Source of the DNA: Ampullaceana balthica
Lineage: Eukaryota; Mollusca; Gastropoda; Lymnaeidae
Reading direction: 5' to 3'
Assembly (NCBI GenBank): GCA_944989445.1
Contig: CALYLW010000731.1
Coordinates: 1 to 64,000 of the forward strand
DNA: 64,000 bases
In this document: in pieces, positions 49,472-57,582 of the stretch
Numbering within the stretch: position 1 is the stretch's first letter
Layout of the letters: the number at the start of each line of letters is the position of its first letter
Translations under genes and position numbers: made by a program
The notes under the pieces: generated by a model
Seen by the model: only the letters and a program-made list of their open reading frames with translations
What the model was told of the DNA's origin: nothing
Databases searched by the model: none

Positions 49472-51604
49472 AAAACTGTTAAATCAACAATTGTGTTACG
49501 ACCTTGTGGTCGTAAGGGGTTCTAATACTTCCATTTGAACTTTCTGGGTAGACCTTGGTGGCGTCCATTTCCTCTCCAAGTCAGTGGAGGACTTTTTAGC
49601 GATAGTCATTCGTCAACATTTTTATTGTGGCCTTAACGTGGTCTAGATCCCACGCCCCTCAGCTTGTGAGGCGAGCGCACTATTGACTTGGCTATCCAGC
49701 CACCAGATGTTCCTGGTAGTCTAAGGGAAATAATATCTATATATTTTTTTAAAAGTTGTAGGTCTTTCTTTTAAGGGTGAGATCTAATTACAATTTCTAA
49801 TTGGTACAACCCGGAGCAGACAGAGACAAAACGATTAATTTTTTTTTAATTAAAAAAAATAAATGGGTAAAAAAATAAATGGGTAAAGAGGGATTTTAAA
49901 TAAAACAAACCCGTAAAAACAAAGTTTTTGACTATAAATCCCTTATATATGAGACATAACTAACGGTATTTGCTATTTTCAAACATTTACAGACTGACAC
50001 CGAGTGATGTCCCTTGTCTTTAATAAATGGGGGTGGGATGTGAGGGGTGTCGGCACGACGGTCGGCGTCAACACGACGGTCGGCGTCAACTCAAACTCAC
50101 GTGGAAGTGGGAAAAAAAACAATAACAAAACACTGAATTTAAATTACATACCTCATATAAGGATAAACTAAAAATGCATTAATTTAATTACGGTTCGTTC
50201 GATCGATCTGAAATTTTGATACGATGCATTGTTAGGTCAGACGGGTCCGTGTGCCAAATTTCAGTTCGATCGGATCATGGGAAGTGGGTCATTTTTGACT
50301 TCTGTTTTTCCGCCCGCCCGCCGAGCCCAAGACAGAGAGAGAGAGAGAGAGAGACGGCCGTGAAGTTAATATAAGGGATTTAAAAACAAGCCTTTTATCA
50401 AAAGCACTGAAAATGACGATGTGAATACTTAACCCACGCTACGATTTCCTTTCAATTTTTAATGTCTCCAAAGATTAAAGCATGGGCGGCATGCACATTG
50501 GTTGTCGATATCAATATCCTGCTTGTTTTTAGGATTGATCATTGGAATTTCAGCTCCCTAAACATTCTTTTTTTACTAGTAAGCATCCCATAGATTTTCA
50601 ATAATTGAATACCATTGAATAAAATAACTTGGTTGATTACTGAAAATACAATGAATATAACCCCATTGTTTTTTATAACATTATGTGAACCGTAAACATT
50701 TGGTATAGGATATTTTACCGACAGTAGTCACATTGATAACAATGTTATCGAATCTTTTCTGTGTGTTTCACAGGTATGTTTACTGACGGTCTGCTTAAAG
50801 GTATCGGTATTGGTGTTGGTGGGTCCATAGGTTTGGTCATCTTTATAGCAAGCACTGTTTTAATATTCAGAGTGCATAAAGTTAGGCAGAGAAAAGCCCT
50901 CGGAGACTACCATCATCCCAGCGGAACAAAACAATCGGGTAAACAGAGATTGTCCTAGATCGTTCTTAAATTCGCTTCATTATCAGAAAAAAACATTTTC
51001 CTTTGAACTATGTGGTAATCAATTATACATTATCCATGGCATATATCTATAATAATTTATTAGAACTGCAATGTATTATATTTCTTTGACACTAAGATCA
51101 TCACTTCCGCTCAGCAAAGTTTAGAGTTAAAATTTAAAAAAAAATTGTTTTAACATTTAGACTACAAAACCTCTTCAATTATAATGTGTTTTGATATTCC
51201 AAACTTAATGTGTATTATCTTTCTAAATTCTTTTTTTAAACTACATATGTTCCATTTTTTGCTATCATTTCTCAATAAAGCTTTTTACAAACAAATCGAC
51301 GTGTAGTTAGTTTGTTTAGGAAATGATTTAATTAGTGTGTATTGTTTAAGCATACAACAGAGAAAGTCACCGCACTTTCTCAAATAGTTTTTGCTTTTTC
51401 AAAACGGCGTATTTAATTTTTAAATTAGGATTTATCTCTTTCTGACAGTGTCTATCTTGTGACTGAAGTCTATTAATTAAGAATTACTGTTACCTCTTGT
51501 TCATTTCTTTACCAGATCACCCATACGAGTTACCAATTTCAGAAAGTTCAGCGCCTGCTAATGTGAAACGGGAAGAAAGGATTTATGGAAATATTAAAAG
51601 CTGA
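27658..51604 (+). CDS. Transmembrane EGF / F-type-lectin-like receptor, 11 exons (copy 1)
   Basis: Spliced model: 27658-27723, 28174-28332, 30678-30716, 30833-31000, 32261-32464, 32684-32908, 37728-37946, 39518-39661, 40759-40896, 50774-50938, 51516-51604. Every intron is GT-AG and phase 1, so each internal exon is a multiple of three. Numbered as if exon 1 were intact, it encodes 537 residues: signal peptide (1-21), 8-Cys laminin-type EGF (22-74), galactose-binding / F-type-lectin-like ectodomain (about 75-359, closing with LTLCEVEAFG), two Cys-rich EGF-like modules (360-453), TM helix (about 463-485), basic stop-transfer and a 52-residue tail with Tyr 499, 512 and 532. Several N-glycosylation sequons lie in the ectodomain. 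Predicted type I surface protein, possibly a glycan-binding or immune-type receptor (inference from domains). Oddity: exon 1 has a 2-nt insertion relative to the paralogue at 62458, so the ATG at 27658 hits a stop. The ATG at 27696 restores frame but leaves no convincing signal peptide. The 40.9-50.8 kb intron could hide another exon. Confidence 0.85.
28174..28332 (+). CDS. Exon 2: laminin-type EGF module
   Basis: Acceptor TTTAG, donor GTAAG, 159 bases, phase 1 in and out. It encodes an 8-cysteine module containing the GCTTGWFG and GWFGPLC motifs typical of laminin-type / MEGF-like EGF repeats. The paralogous exon at 62978-63127 is about 93% identical outside a 9-base in-frame length difference near its start. 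Confidence 0.9.
28735..28808. repeat. TA microsatellite
   Basis: Long alternating TA run with few interruptions, right where homology between the two segmental copies ends. Confidence 0.95.
28920..29530. repeat. GC-rich interspersed-repeat-like segment
   Basis: Abruptly GC-rich compared with the flanks, no sustained frame, and ends in repeated GGATCATTA units as many non-LTR elements do. It probably derives from the 5' region of a LINE or a non-autonomous relative; the family was not recognised. It lies in the intron between exons 2 and 3. Confidence 0.4.
29915..30500 (-). pseudogene. RTE-type LINE, reverse-transcriptase 3' end
   Basis: Minus-strand fragments: VKPVLLYEQTHGEQTAAGSK and INSCLRMIIRICWPNEIPNE (30422-30192), then RKPTSSITRQALTWNPHAKR and ELEADNKYRG (30159-29953). 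They correspond to the usual RTE C-terminus (VKPVLLYGCETW and WRRELEADTKETG in relatives). Stops and a frame change break it. The 3' end runs into an ATG/TCA-type short repeat at about 29.92 kb. It sits in the intron before the micro-exon. Confidence 0.85.
30678..30716 (+). CDS. Exon 3: 39-nt micro-exon
   Basis: The CCCTTTACAG acceptor is followed by 39 bases with a GT donor, phase 1 on both sides. It encodes 13 residues, LLAYGASEAAFT plus split codons. In frame it joins exon 2 (ending CQY) to exon 4 (NLLELNNVTIPDTCV), with no stop. It resembles the start of the galactose-binding-like part in related gastropod proteins, as I remember them. The donor GTTTCA is weak, so this is likely but needs transcript support. 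Confidence 0.6.
30833..31000 (+). CDS. Exon 4: first part of galactose-binding-like ectodomain
   Basis: 168 bases between a CTAG acceptor and GTCAGT donor, phase 1 both ends. It encodes NNVTIPDTCV and a WIRLIV strand motif, with sequons NVT, NSS and NRT. It is the N-terminal beta-sandwich part seen before the F-type-lectin segment in this gastropod family. Confidence 0.85.
32261..32464 (+). CDS. Exon 5: ectodomain middle segment
   Basis: 204 bases after TTTAAATTACAG, donor GTAACA, phase 1. It has two cysteines (CHNP and VVCDL contexts) and ends in DISAIQISGG, which leads directly into GRNVAL of the next exon. This is the usual junction between the two beta-sandwich halves. Confidence 0.87.
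32684..32908 (+). CDS. Exon 6: F-type-lectin (FTP-like) N-terminal half
   Basis: 225 bases, acceptor CACTTCAG, donor GTAAGG, phase 1. The start GRNVALHQ, then ASNAVDG, CSHTADGD, SPNWTLTLAHP and HRYILYN, follows the fucolectin / tachylectin-4 / pentraxin-1 (FTP) domain. This is the strongest domain assignment in the gene. Confidence 0.92.
33020..33395. mobile_element. Diverged Harbinger-like MITE in receptor intron 6
   Basis: Contains the family interior (ATTTAAGTGTAACTTTTATT, CGTCACACGTCGTCACAAA) and ends GGTGCGTGACGGCCC. The termini are badly eroded. It starts about 110 bases after exon 6. Confidence 0.5.
34680..35092. mobile_element. Diverged Harbinger-like MITE, receptor intron 6
   Basis: Inverted family copy: AACGTGACGTCACATCAAAA, AAAGTTCCACTGAAATATAC and GTCGTCATTAATGGACGACA are recognisable. 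It lies 1.3 kb beyond the copy at 33.0 kb in the same intron. Confidence 0.55.
35100..37727. other. Receptor intron 6, remainder
   Basis: No exon found. Two similar ATGACGTCATTGTTT blocks occur at about 35770 and 35868. A fragment at 37005-37075 (GGAGGCCCCTGGCGTTA, CAATCAGCACCCCCC) resembles 7830-7885 inside the hAT at 5737. Confidence 0.5.
37728..37946 (+). CDS. Exon 7: F-type-lectin C-terminal half
   Basis: 219 bases, acceptor TTTACAG, donor GTTGGG, phase 1. It encodes LERRLRKFQLQS and ends with YLTLCEVEAFG, the characteristic last strand of FTP/fucolectin domains. It completes exon 6 across a 4.8-kb intron that contains two Harbinger-like MITEs. Confidence 0.92.
37947..39517. other. Receptor intron 7
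   Basis: No exon seen. 38530-39150 is a little GC-richer and could be an old repeat; the family was not recognised. Confidence 0.5.
39518..39661 (+). CDS. Exon 8: EGF-like module
   Basis: 144 bases, acceptor TTTTACAG, donor GTAATA, phase 1. Eight cysteines spaced as in laminin-type EGF repeats (FGLDCNRSCNC, then GSCASGCASGFHGEAC). Confidence 0.9.
40759..40896 (+). CDS. Exon 9: EGF-like module, divergent
   Basis: 138 bases, acceptor GTTTTCAG, donor GTAAGA, phase 1. Ten cysteines (WGIDCLQSCNCQCPNDTC and onward). The glycine-aromatic part near the end is replaced by a WCSELDC segment, so this is a divergent EGF-like unit close to the membrane. Confidence 0.88.
41730..43981 (+). pseudogene. Decayed hAT transposase (DUF4371 / ZMYM1-like), interrupted
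   Basis: Plus-strand remnants in order: GLVEILGRFHPDLQKYIR and YYLGKRIQNELISLMGKYV (41.79-42.0 kb), then AKYFSVKLD and GQGYKNGANIKG (to 42.27 kb). An unrelated repeat interrupts at about 42.33-42.82 kb. DUF4371 fragments then resume around VVRYQAG and GFETATAIAK to 43.5 kb, and the hAT C-terminal end LRIFLTIPVTVASGERSFSK closes at 43706-43981. There are many stops and frameshifts. The element ends were not defined; GCTCTAGGGCCGG near 44320 may be near the right end. It lies in the large receptor intron. Confidence 0.8.
42325..42822 (+). mobile_element. Non-autonomous element with 14-bp subterminal inverted repeats, copy 1
   Basis: Includes a TC microsatellite (42359-42385), the conserved block AAAAATGACCCACTTCCCAT, GAAATTTGGCACATAGACTC, CGATCGAACGTACCGTAATT, and an end ATATAAGGGATTTATAG. 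Its inverted copy is at 49908-50386. It interrupts the hAT remnant at 41.7-44.0 kb, so it is younger than that insertion. Confidence 0.65.
44588..45285. mobile_element. Short non-autonomous relative of the 5737 hAT element
   Basis: Begins AGTGGCGTC and ends TTAGTGACGCCTCTG, as does the 2.6-kb hAT at 5737. Internal GGTGACACC motifs and G-runs are shared. About 700 bp, no transposase remnants; a MITE-like internal deletion derivative. Confidence 0.6.
45290..46860. other. Part of the large receptor intron
   Basis: Very AT-rich. A remnant GGGTGACATCAGCCCTATCT at about 46240 suggests a decayed member of the AGTGGCGTC element family. No exon was recognised. Confidence 0.45.
46866..46965. repeat. 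Short GGAGAC / ACTTTATTT repeats
   Basis: Irregular repeats of GGAGACTTTATTTT and GTCTCC with AACAAAGT. A related inverted stretch is at about 44340-44480. Likely a piece of an interspersed repeat just before the MITE at 46994. Confidence 0.45.
46994..48745. mobile_element. Harbinger-like MITE split by later insertions
   Basis: The left end GGGGCCGTCCATAAATGACG at 46994 is preceded by TTA, and the right end ATTTATGGACGGCCCC at 48745 is followed by TTA. The left part (to about 47175) and right part (from about 48510) match the two halves of the 412-bp copy at 19516, in inverted orientation. About 1.3 kb of foreign sequence separates them, itself containing a 158-bp hAT MITE. Confidence 0.65.
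47725..47882. mobile_element. 158-bp hAT MITE with exact 8-bp target duplication
   Basis: Ends CAGTGCCTCTCA and TGAGAATCACTG are imperfect inverted repeats (10 of 12). TTCTAGAT occurs on both sides (47717-47724, 47883-47890). The GGTCCGCGGACCG and CCGGGCCGC motifs are typical of this hAT group. Confidence 0.82.
49171..49250. repeat. GT/GC-variant microsatellite
   Basis: TGTG-rich run with GCGTG interruptions. Confidence 0.9.
49410..49468. repeat. AT microsatellite
   Basis: Nearly perfect AT dinucleotide run preceded by ACACACA, adjacent to a family-B SINE. Confidence 0.95.
49497..49705 (-). mobile_element. tRNA-like SINE (family B), inverted
   Basis: Reverse complement of the family-B unit at 55570; the minus strand reads GGCTGGATAGCCAAGTCAAT and onward to GACCACAAGGTCG. 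It lies beside an AT microsatellite in the large receptor intron. Confidence 0.65.
49908..50386 (-). mobile_element. Non-autonomous element with 14-bp subterminal inverted repeats, copy 2 (inverted)
   Basis: TAAATCCCTTATAT near the left end and ATATAAGGGATTTA at the right are perfect inverses. The interior matches 42325-42822 in opposite orientation, including a GA microsatellite at about 50334-50353. Located about 390 bases before exon 10. Confidence 0.65.
50774..50938 (+). CDS. Exon 10: transmembrane helix and stop-transfer
   Basis: 165 bases, acceptor TTTCACAG, donor GTAAAC, phase 1. It encodes a Gly/Ile/Val-rich helix followed by RVHKVRQRK, a basic stop-transfer, which gives type I topology. 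Reading through the donor adds GKQRLS and a stop at 50956-50958, a possible alternative tail. Confidence 0.88.
51274..51279 (+). terminator. Possible intronic poly(A) signal
   Basis: AATAAA lies in the intron between exons 10 and 11, about 320 bases after the in-frame stop reached by reading through the exon-10 donor. It could end a shorter isoform. Weak evidence on its own. Confidence 0.2.
51516..51604 (+). CDS. Exon 11: cytoplasmic tail and stop
   Basis: Acceptor TTTACCAG; in phase it encodes 29 residues starting DHPYELPIS and ending RIYGNIKS, with TGA at 51602-51604. YGNI fits the YxN pattern bound by Grb2-type SH2 domains; this is a pattern match only. Confidence 0.8.
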
Positions 51605-52013
51605 AATTATTTTTTTTAAACTTTAAATATAGAAACAATTTACTTAAAAATTAGTATTTGAATTGTTCTATTGAAAACTTAAGAAAAAATATGTTATCAT
51701 TGTACAATACCTTTTCAAGCTATTGTAAATGCCATAGGTTATTATGTATTCTGAATTCCTGATCAAAAAGTTTATATTCTGAGGATGGAAGACCGTAAGT
51801 TCTTTATCGTATAGGCTCCATAGATGATGTTACAAATATTTTATTACTTACCATTGTCTTAGGATGCAGGGTTGTAAAGTTATACTTTTTTTTTCGTAAA
51901 GAGGTTGGCAGTGAACTTTTTCAGTTCATTTAAACTATGTGAAAATGAAGTAAGAATTTTTTTTATGTGTTATTTAAAATTCTTAATTAAATTAACAAAA
52001 CTTTGAAATAGTG

Positions 52014-52019
52014 AATAAA
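52014..52019 (+). terminator. Candidate poly(A) signal, receptor copy 1
   Basis: AATAAA about 410 bases after the receptor stop codon. Plausible end of the 3'UTR. Confidence 0.35.
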
Positions 52020-53906
52020 TTTTATGACGTAAGCAATGCTACAAGTCATAACCACGAATAATGTAAACAAATATTTTAAACGTTTTTTAAATTTATAATC
52101 GACTTTAAAAAGTTATATTATTTAAACAAAGAGCGTTTCATATTTATGTAGAATGTGATTTCTCCTTACGATTTATATTTTAATAATTCTTGGCTCTCTT
52201 ATTTTATTTGTTTATATTTTTAAAATAATTCAAGCCTAAGCCCTTACTCACTTATCCCTAATATTCCATATTCCCATGAAAAAAGAAGTATTTCACTTTA
52301 ATTAATAAAGTGAAGCAAGACTTAACTTAAGTAGTATACATTAATTTTGCTTTCTCTTTAATAATCTAAAATAATATAATTTAATCATTCGATGTTGGAC
52401 TGATGGTCATATTTAGACTAAACAAACTTAATAAACATAAACATGATAACCCGTTTGAAGATCTATATCGAAATGAACTACTTATCTCCACCCTTTAGTT
52501 TCTGAGGAAACATAGTCAATTAAAATACAACTTAAAATGTAATATCTTTGTCACACAAACGTTTTTCAGCGAATAGATACATTTTAAATAAACGTGGCAA
52601 TTAAATTATCTAATATCCAAAAACAAATCCTGGAAAGGGGTGGGGGCAGAGAGTGATTTAAAAAGCGGGTTGGGTGGGTATAATGTCTTATCGGCAAACG
52701 GGAACAAACAAAAAATTTCATCCTTTATTAGAAAAGTGAATCAATCAGTAATTGAGACCGTTTCGGTGAAAGGAATTTTAGTGAAACTAAATGTTTATGC
52801 AAATAGTCTTCATGTACTTTAAATGGAAATCGTATTATTTAAATGATTTCTTACTTTTTTTCTGTAAGTTTGTTCAGCGTATGAACGATTTCGTGTGTTT
52901 TATTACGAATGACATGCCTTTTACACTGGGCCTATAGACATGATTTATTATTCTATGCTGGTTTTTATATTATTTGAATATTCCATTGAATTGTTTGTTT
53001 AATTTCATAGCGCTTTTTATTTTCCTCAATATTACAGACAAATATATGTATTTTTATATTTATACATTTAGCATACTGAAAGCTGCATTCTCATGAGTAG
53101 GCTCTGCGTTCAATATCATTATCCTGCAACCTGAGGGTCGAAATTAAATCGTCGAAAACAAAGATATACTTAACAAATATTTAGTCGAGTGATGTAGCAA
53201 TAAACAGTATAATAAACACAATGATGATGATGATAGTCTACGAAATCAGTGAAAACTAAACAGGTTGAGGTCTATAGCTCCGTACAATTTATTTGGTAGG
53301 CTAATTCTCGTGAGAACAGAAAAAACAGATATTAATAACAACTCTTGCTAAAATATCAAGTGTGGAGGCAGTGTGCAGCCCTAAGAATAGTCTACTAAAC
53401 ACTTATGACGTCATCGCCTCTAGCCGTCTATCTGTATCTCTTCCTCTGAGTCAGTCTGTCCCGATTCTGTCTGTGTCTCCTCTTTTATAAGTACCCAAAA
53501 TAGCGCCACAGCTTGTCGGGTATTGGTACTAAAATGTCACGGTGACTTTTAGCTATGTAATCGGTAAGGTATCGACGAGAGAAAATGTGAGTGGTGTGGG
53601 GATCAAGTAAAGTCGCATGGGGCTTTCCACAATGCACATTTAATGATTACCGCATGCCACGGGACACACGTGTCGGCTTAAAATGATACGCAGACTCAAA
53701 CTTTTTTTTTCTTTTTTTGTAAACTAGTTTATGCCTCACCCATCCAAACCACTTGGAGCACAATGTCACGAATAATTATTGGCAATTTTTCACCTAGTCA
53801 ATAAAAAACTTTAAGGCAAGAAACTTTCGCTGTGAAGCAGGTGTATATATCTTGTAATTAAAAAAAAATTAAAGTTCTACTCAGTGATTTCCACTTTTGA
53901 TTTGAT
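52020..53906. other. No gene seen
   Basis: AT-rich sequence with a short GATGAT run near 53222. Frames present are short and not protein-like. Confidence 0.6.
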
Positions 53907-53910
53907 TTAA

Positions 53911-55285
53911 CCCTACCAGGTCCAGTTACCGAATTTTAGGTAATAGATTTAATTACTATATAACGAGTTACCGAATTCTAGGTTTTTGGGATATCCCTTG
54001 AAGAAGTACTAAAAATAACAGCCAACCATCGTTAAATCTCACATTTGCTGCAAGATTAGTGTTTTTAAATGGTTTTTTTCCTTGAATAAAGCAGTGAATT
54101 AGTGATTACGTTGATTTTTAGTGTCCTTGAAGAAGTTGGGCAAGCTTTCTAGAGGTGAAAGTCGCTATCGATGTCAGGGCAGCATAACCTGTATGGTATG
54201 GCAGGATCGGAGACCCATTACATTCACCTCAAACTTTCATGACCCAAAACAAATAGGAGTAGCAAACAGAAGAAACAAAGATGGAACACATGATGAAGTT
54301 CCGATGCCACAGCTTGTCCAGGACTACTATCGCCACATGTGCGGTTGTGACAAAAATGATCAAATGACGCGACTCAATCGCTCACGCTGTCATTACCGGT
54401 GACCCCGTCGCCTTTTCATCAAATTATTTATGTGGGCCTGCTACCATTCATTTGTTATCTATGTGTCTAAACTAGAACCATCTGACAAAAAGCCCATGTT
54501 TTACACTAGATATATCCAGAAACTCTGCATTGACCTGATTGGCAATTACAGCTCAACAGCCATTCGAAGAGGACAAATGGTACCATGCCCCCAACGCCAC
54601 ACACCAGGCAACCACTGGCCTGAAATTATAGAAGCGACTGCTTCCAAACATGTCTGCACTGTCTGCTTGGAAAAACACCTTCAATACAACAGAGCCCACC
54701 CTAGTGTCGCATACAAGTATAACCAACATAAGAAGGTCAAGAGCAACGACAGGTACTCTATGTGCAAAAAGTCCTCTGTGTAAAGCATGGCTCAACCTGC
54801 TGGGAAGACTACCACTCCAATGCGCAAAACTGGCGTTAGATGATAGCACTGTTCAACTAATTAACTAATAAACAAAATAACAAAAAAAAATATTTAAAAA
54901 AAATGCCGCGCTGTCATTCTTAACTGCTGCGCGGTGTTGGTCGAAAAACTTCGCGGCGACGTGGTTTTACAGCTCAGAGGAAATATGGGTACAAAGTTGC
55001 AAAGCATCCATTTTAAATAATTTTTTACTAAATGTAATGTGCGGTAATTATAAACTGCTGCGCGGCGTCGGATAGATATATGCGTGGCCGCGTAGTCACT
55101 CAGCTTACATTGAACATTGGATAGAATGTAGGCCTATTTCCTGCTAAATCTAAAAGTTTGAGCTCATTCTGACCACTGGTTTTCATGATACTAGCAATTT
55201 CATAACCCATGTATATTTATTTTTTTTTCCTTGGGAGGCCAGGTATAGGGGCAAATTAGCTGGGGGAGCTAGGACCTCGTAGGGT
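53911..55285 (+). mobile_element. piggyBac element, internally decayed
   Basis: Left end TTAA followed by CCCTACCAGGTC; right end GACCTCGTAGGG followed by T then TTAA (55286-55289). The 12-base ends match at 11 positions when inverted, and TTAA is the piggyBac target. One extra T at the right junction is a small imperfection. Subterminal CTGCTGCGCGG repeats occur on the right. The interior holds the transposase C-terminus. Confidence 0.85.
54121..54783 (+). pseudogene. piggyBac transposase C-terminal half, one in-frame stop
   Basis: Frame from 54121: ITCMVWQDRRPITFTSNFHD, then MPQLVQDYYRHM and GCDKNDQM, the piggyBac DDE core pattern (compare GGVDKNDQ). A TGA at 54400-54402 stands where a Trp codon is likely. 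The same frame resumes RRLFIKLFMWACYHSFVIY to a Cys-rich tail (HVCTVCLEKH, YSMCKKSS). A frameshift then moves the rest of the zinc-binding tail (CKAWLN) out of frame. The 5' half is missing. DDE_Tnp_1_7 family. Confidence 0.85.
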
Positions 55286-55569
55286 TTAAAGAAATTAAAT
55301 ATGCTGGCTAATGCAATGGTTGTGTTACTACATATCAGCTTAGTCATTAACTTCACTATAGCCTTTATCTTCCGAAAATTGTAAGTTCTTTAAAAAAAAT
55401 ATGAAAGCTGTTTCTTTTCTTCATTAAAATGGATTTTAATAAATAGCCTTGAATGCTAGCATTTTATTCTTAGTTTTGTTAATTTAAAATTTCAAATTTA
55501 ATTTCATAGTTACTAAACTTCATAATAACAAAAATTATGAACAAATAAAAGGCATATTGAGAAGATATA

Positions 55570-55775
55570 CTGACTGGATAGCGAAGTCAATAGTGCGCTC
55601 GCCTCACAAGCTGAGGGGCGTGGGTTTTAGCTCACGTTAAAGCCACTATAAAAATGTTGATTAATGACTGACGCTAAGAAGTCCTCCACTGACCTGGAGA
55701 GTGATGGGCGCCGCCAAGGTCTAGCAAGTCCTAGAATGTTATAATGGAAACGTTAGAACCCCCCTACGACCTGGA
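55570..55775 (+). mobile_element. tRNA-like SINE (family B)
   Basis: Starts CTGGATAGCGAAGTCAATAG, continues CTCGCCTCACAAGCTGAGG and a degenerate B box, then a body ending CCCCCCTACGACCTGG. The same unit is inverted at 49497-49705. The head resembles a tRNA Leu/Ser-type stem and arm. Confidence 0.65.
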
Positions 55776-55789
55776 AAAAAAATTATGGG

Positions 55790-56635
55790 ACACACACAAA
55801 AACAACAACCTGAGATGGGTAAACTATTGAATATTTGATCAGAGAAGTAGATGATAGAAACCAGCCTTAGGTCGATATATGTCGTTAAGTCATTCTGTTT
55901 TTTTTTAAAATGAACATAATATTTTATGCCAGAAGTACTTACCTTTTGTATTTAATCATGTTTAAAATTTTTGTTACTTCATTAGTAATAAAAACAATAA
56001 AATCTGTATTTAATACATTTCTACAATTAAATGCTAAACGATCTCATTTTTTAAAACTATATATTCTCACTTGATTTCACACAATCTTGAAAAATGTTGA
56101 TAAAGATAATCTACTATGATCAAATTTGAAATGAACAGCTGTTACGAACTTTACATTTTACACGGAATTTAGCAGTAATCCCTTAATGTTTGTTGAACGC
56201 ATTGCAATAAGTTTGGTTGCCTTTAATGTAAAATAATGTGTTGCTTGTTCATCTGAATGTCAATGTGTTACTTACAGTTCCACAGTCCAGCAGTTTGATG
56301 GTTTTGATTCCCTTTTTGAAATGTATTTAGCAAGATAATAGATTATGAACAAAAATTACATTTCTAAGAACAGGTTTTTCTGGAATTTTAAGTCAGTTAC
56401 ATGTACCGTTAAGTGTGCTGAAATCATTGCTTTAATTGAATGCGGAATTAATTAATCCAATGAACATAAACTGTTCTAAATGAAAACGAAATGTTCAAAT
56501 ATTCTTGTTGTATTGTTATAGGATATTATAATATTTCCTTAAATATGAAAGTATTTTTTGATTAAAATTTGAAAACAATACTGAATACAGTAATACAGCG
56601 AGACGGCTGCTTCCTAGGAGGGAGGTACAGCAAAC
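55790..56635. other. No gene seen
   Basis: AT-rich spacer between the SINE and the hAT MITE. Confidence 0.6.
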
Positions 56636-56644
56636 ATCCTAGGG

Positions 56645-56831
56645 CAGTGATGGCGAACATATGCCACGCGTGCCACAGACGGAACGCAGAGTCTCATCAG
56701 CCGCCACGCAACTAAATAATATTTCCTAAATCAAACCACCTTGCTGGCATTTTGTGTTTGTATTTTACTATATATAAGTAGGTTTGATTTTAATTTTGGA
56801 CACGAGGACCCAAAAAGTTTCGCCATCACTG
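56645..56831. mobile_element. 187-bp hAT MITE with exact 8-bp target duplication
   Basis: Ends CAGTGATGGCGAA and TTCGCCATCACTG are perfect 13-bp inverted repeats. TCCTAGGG flanks both sides (56637-56644, 56832-56839). GCCACGCGTGCCAC inside is typical of this group. Located just outside segmental copy 2. Confidence 0.88.
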
Positions 56832-57582
56832 TCCTAGGGTGACAGTTTTGTTTTCTTTATCATGGAATACATCATTGTTTTCTTCATATTTTAATGTTTC
56901 TTTTGTTTTAATTTTAATTTTTGAAGGGTTCACATGTGACATTCATTAAAACCCAAAATTAAGCTTAGCGCTTTGTTTAGAGTCTTAAACAAGACGGTGT
57001 TAAGAGATTTTCAATGAAAACCCTAAAGGGACAACTTCAGCATTCTTGCATTAGGGCTACTTATGTCCCCCTGAAATGTCTGAACAGACTACTCCTTTGT
57101 ATAGATAAAGCGTATGTAATAGGATACAATAAAATGTTGCCCACTCATATTTTGTTCTGACAGCATACATCATTTACTTTGTATCGCCCATTGTAATCAA
57201 CAATACGCTAGTTCATCCAAATATATTGTTTTCCCGGTTAAGAGTGCGTCAACTGTAGAAGGAAAAGCACTTACCAGGGGCGTGGAGAAAGGACTAGTCA
57301 CAACAATTAGGCCCATTCATTTCAAAGGTGAACGTTTAAATAATGTCAATTAATCATCCTCCAGTAGTCAAACTTTTAGAAAGATGTAGCAGTTTATATT
57401 AATAAAAACTATATAACGAAGTTATGGTTCATTTTAAAATCTCAACCAGTTTCCACGAATAGATTAATTAGAATAAGAAAATATTTAAACTATTTTTTTA
57501 ATTTAAAAAATAAAGGTCAATAAAGTTACATGAGTGGAAAGCGGTGTCTGAAACTTATTTTTAAAATATAAAATAATCATAT

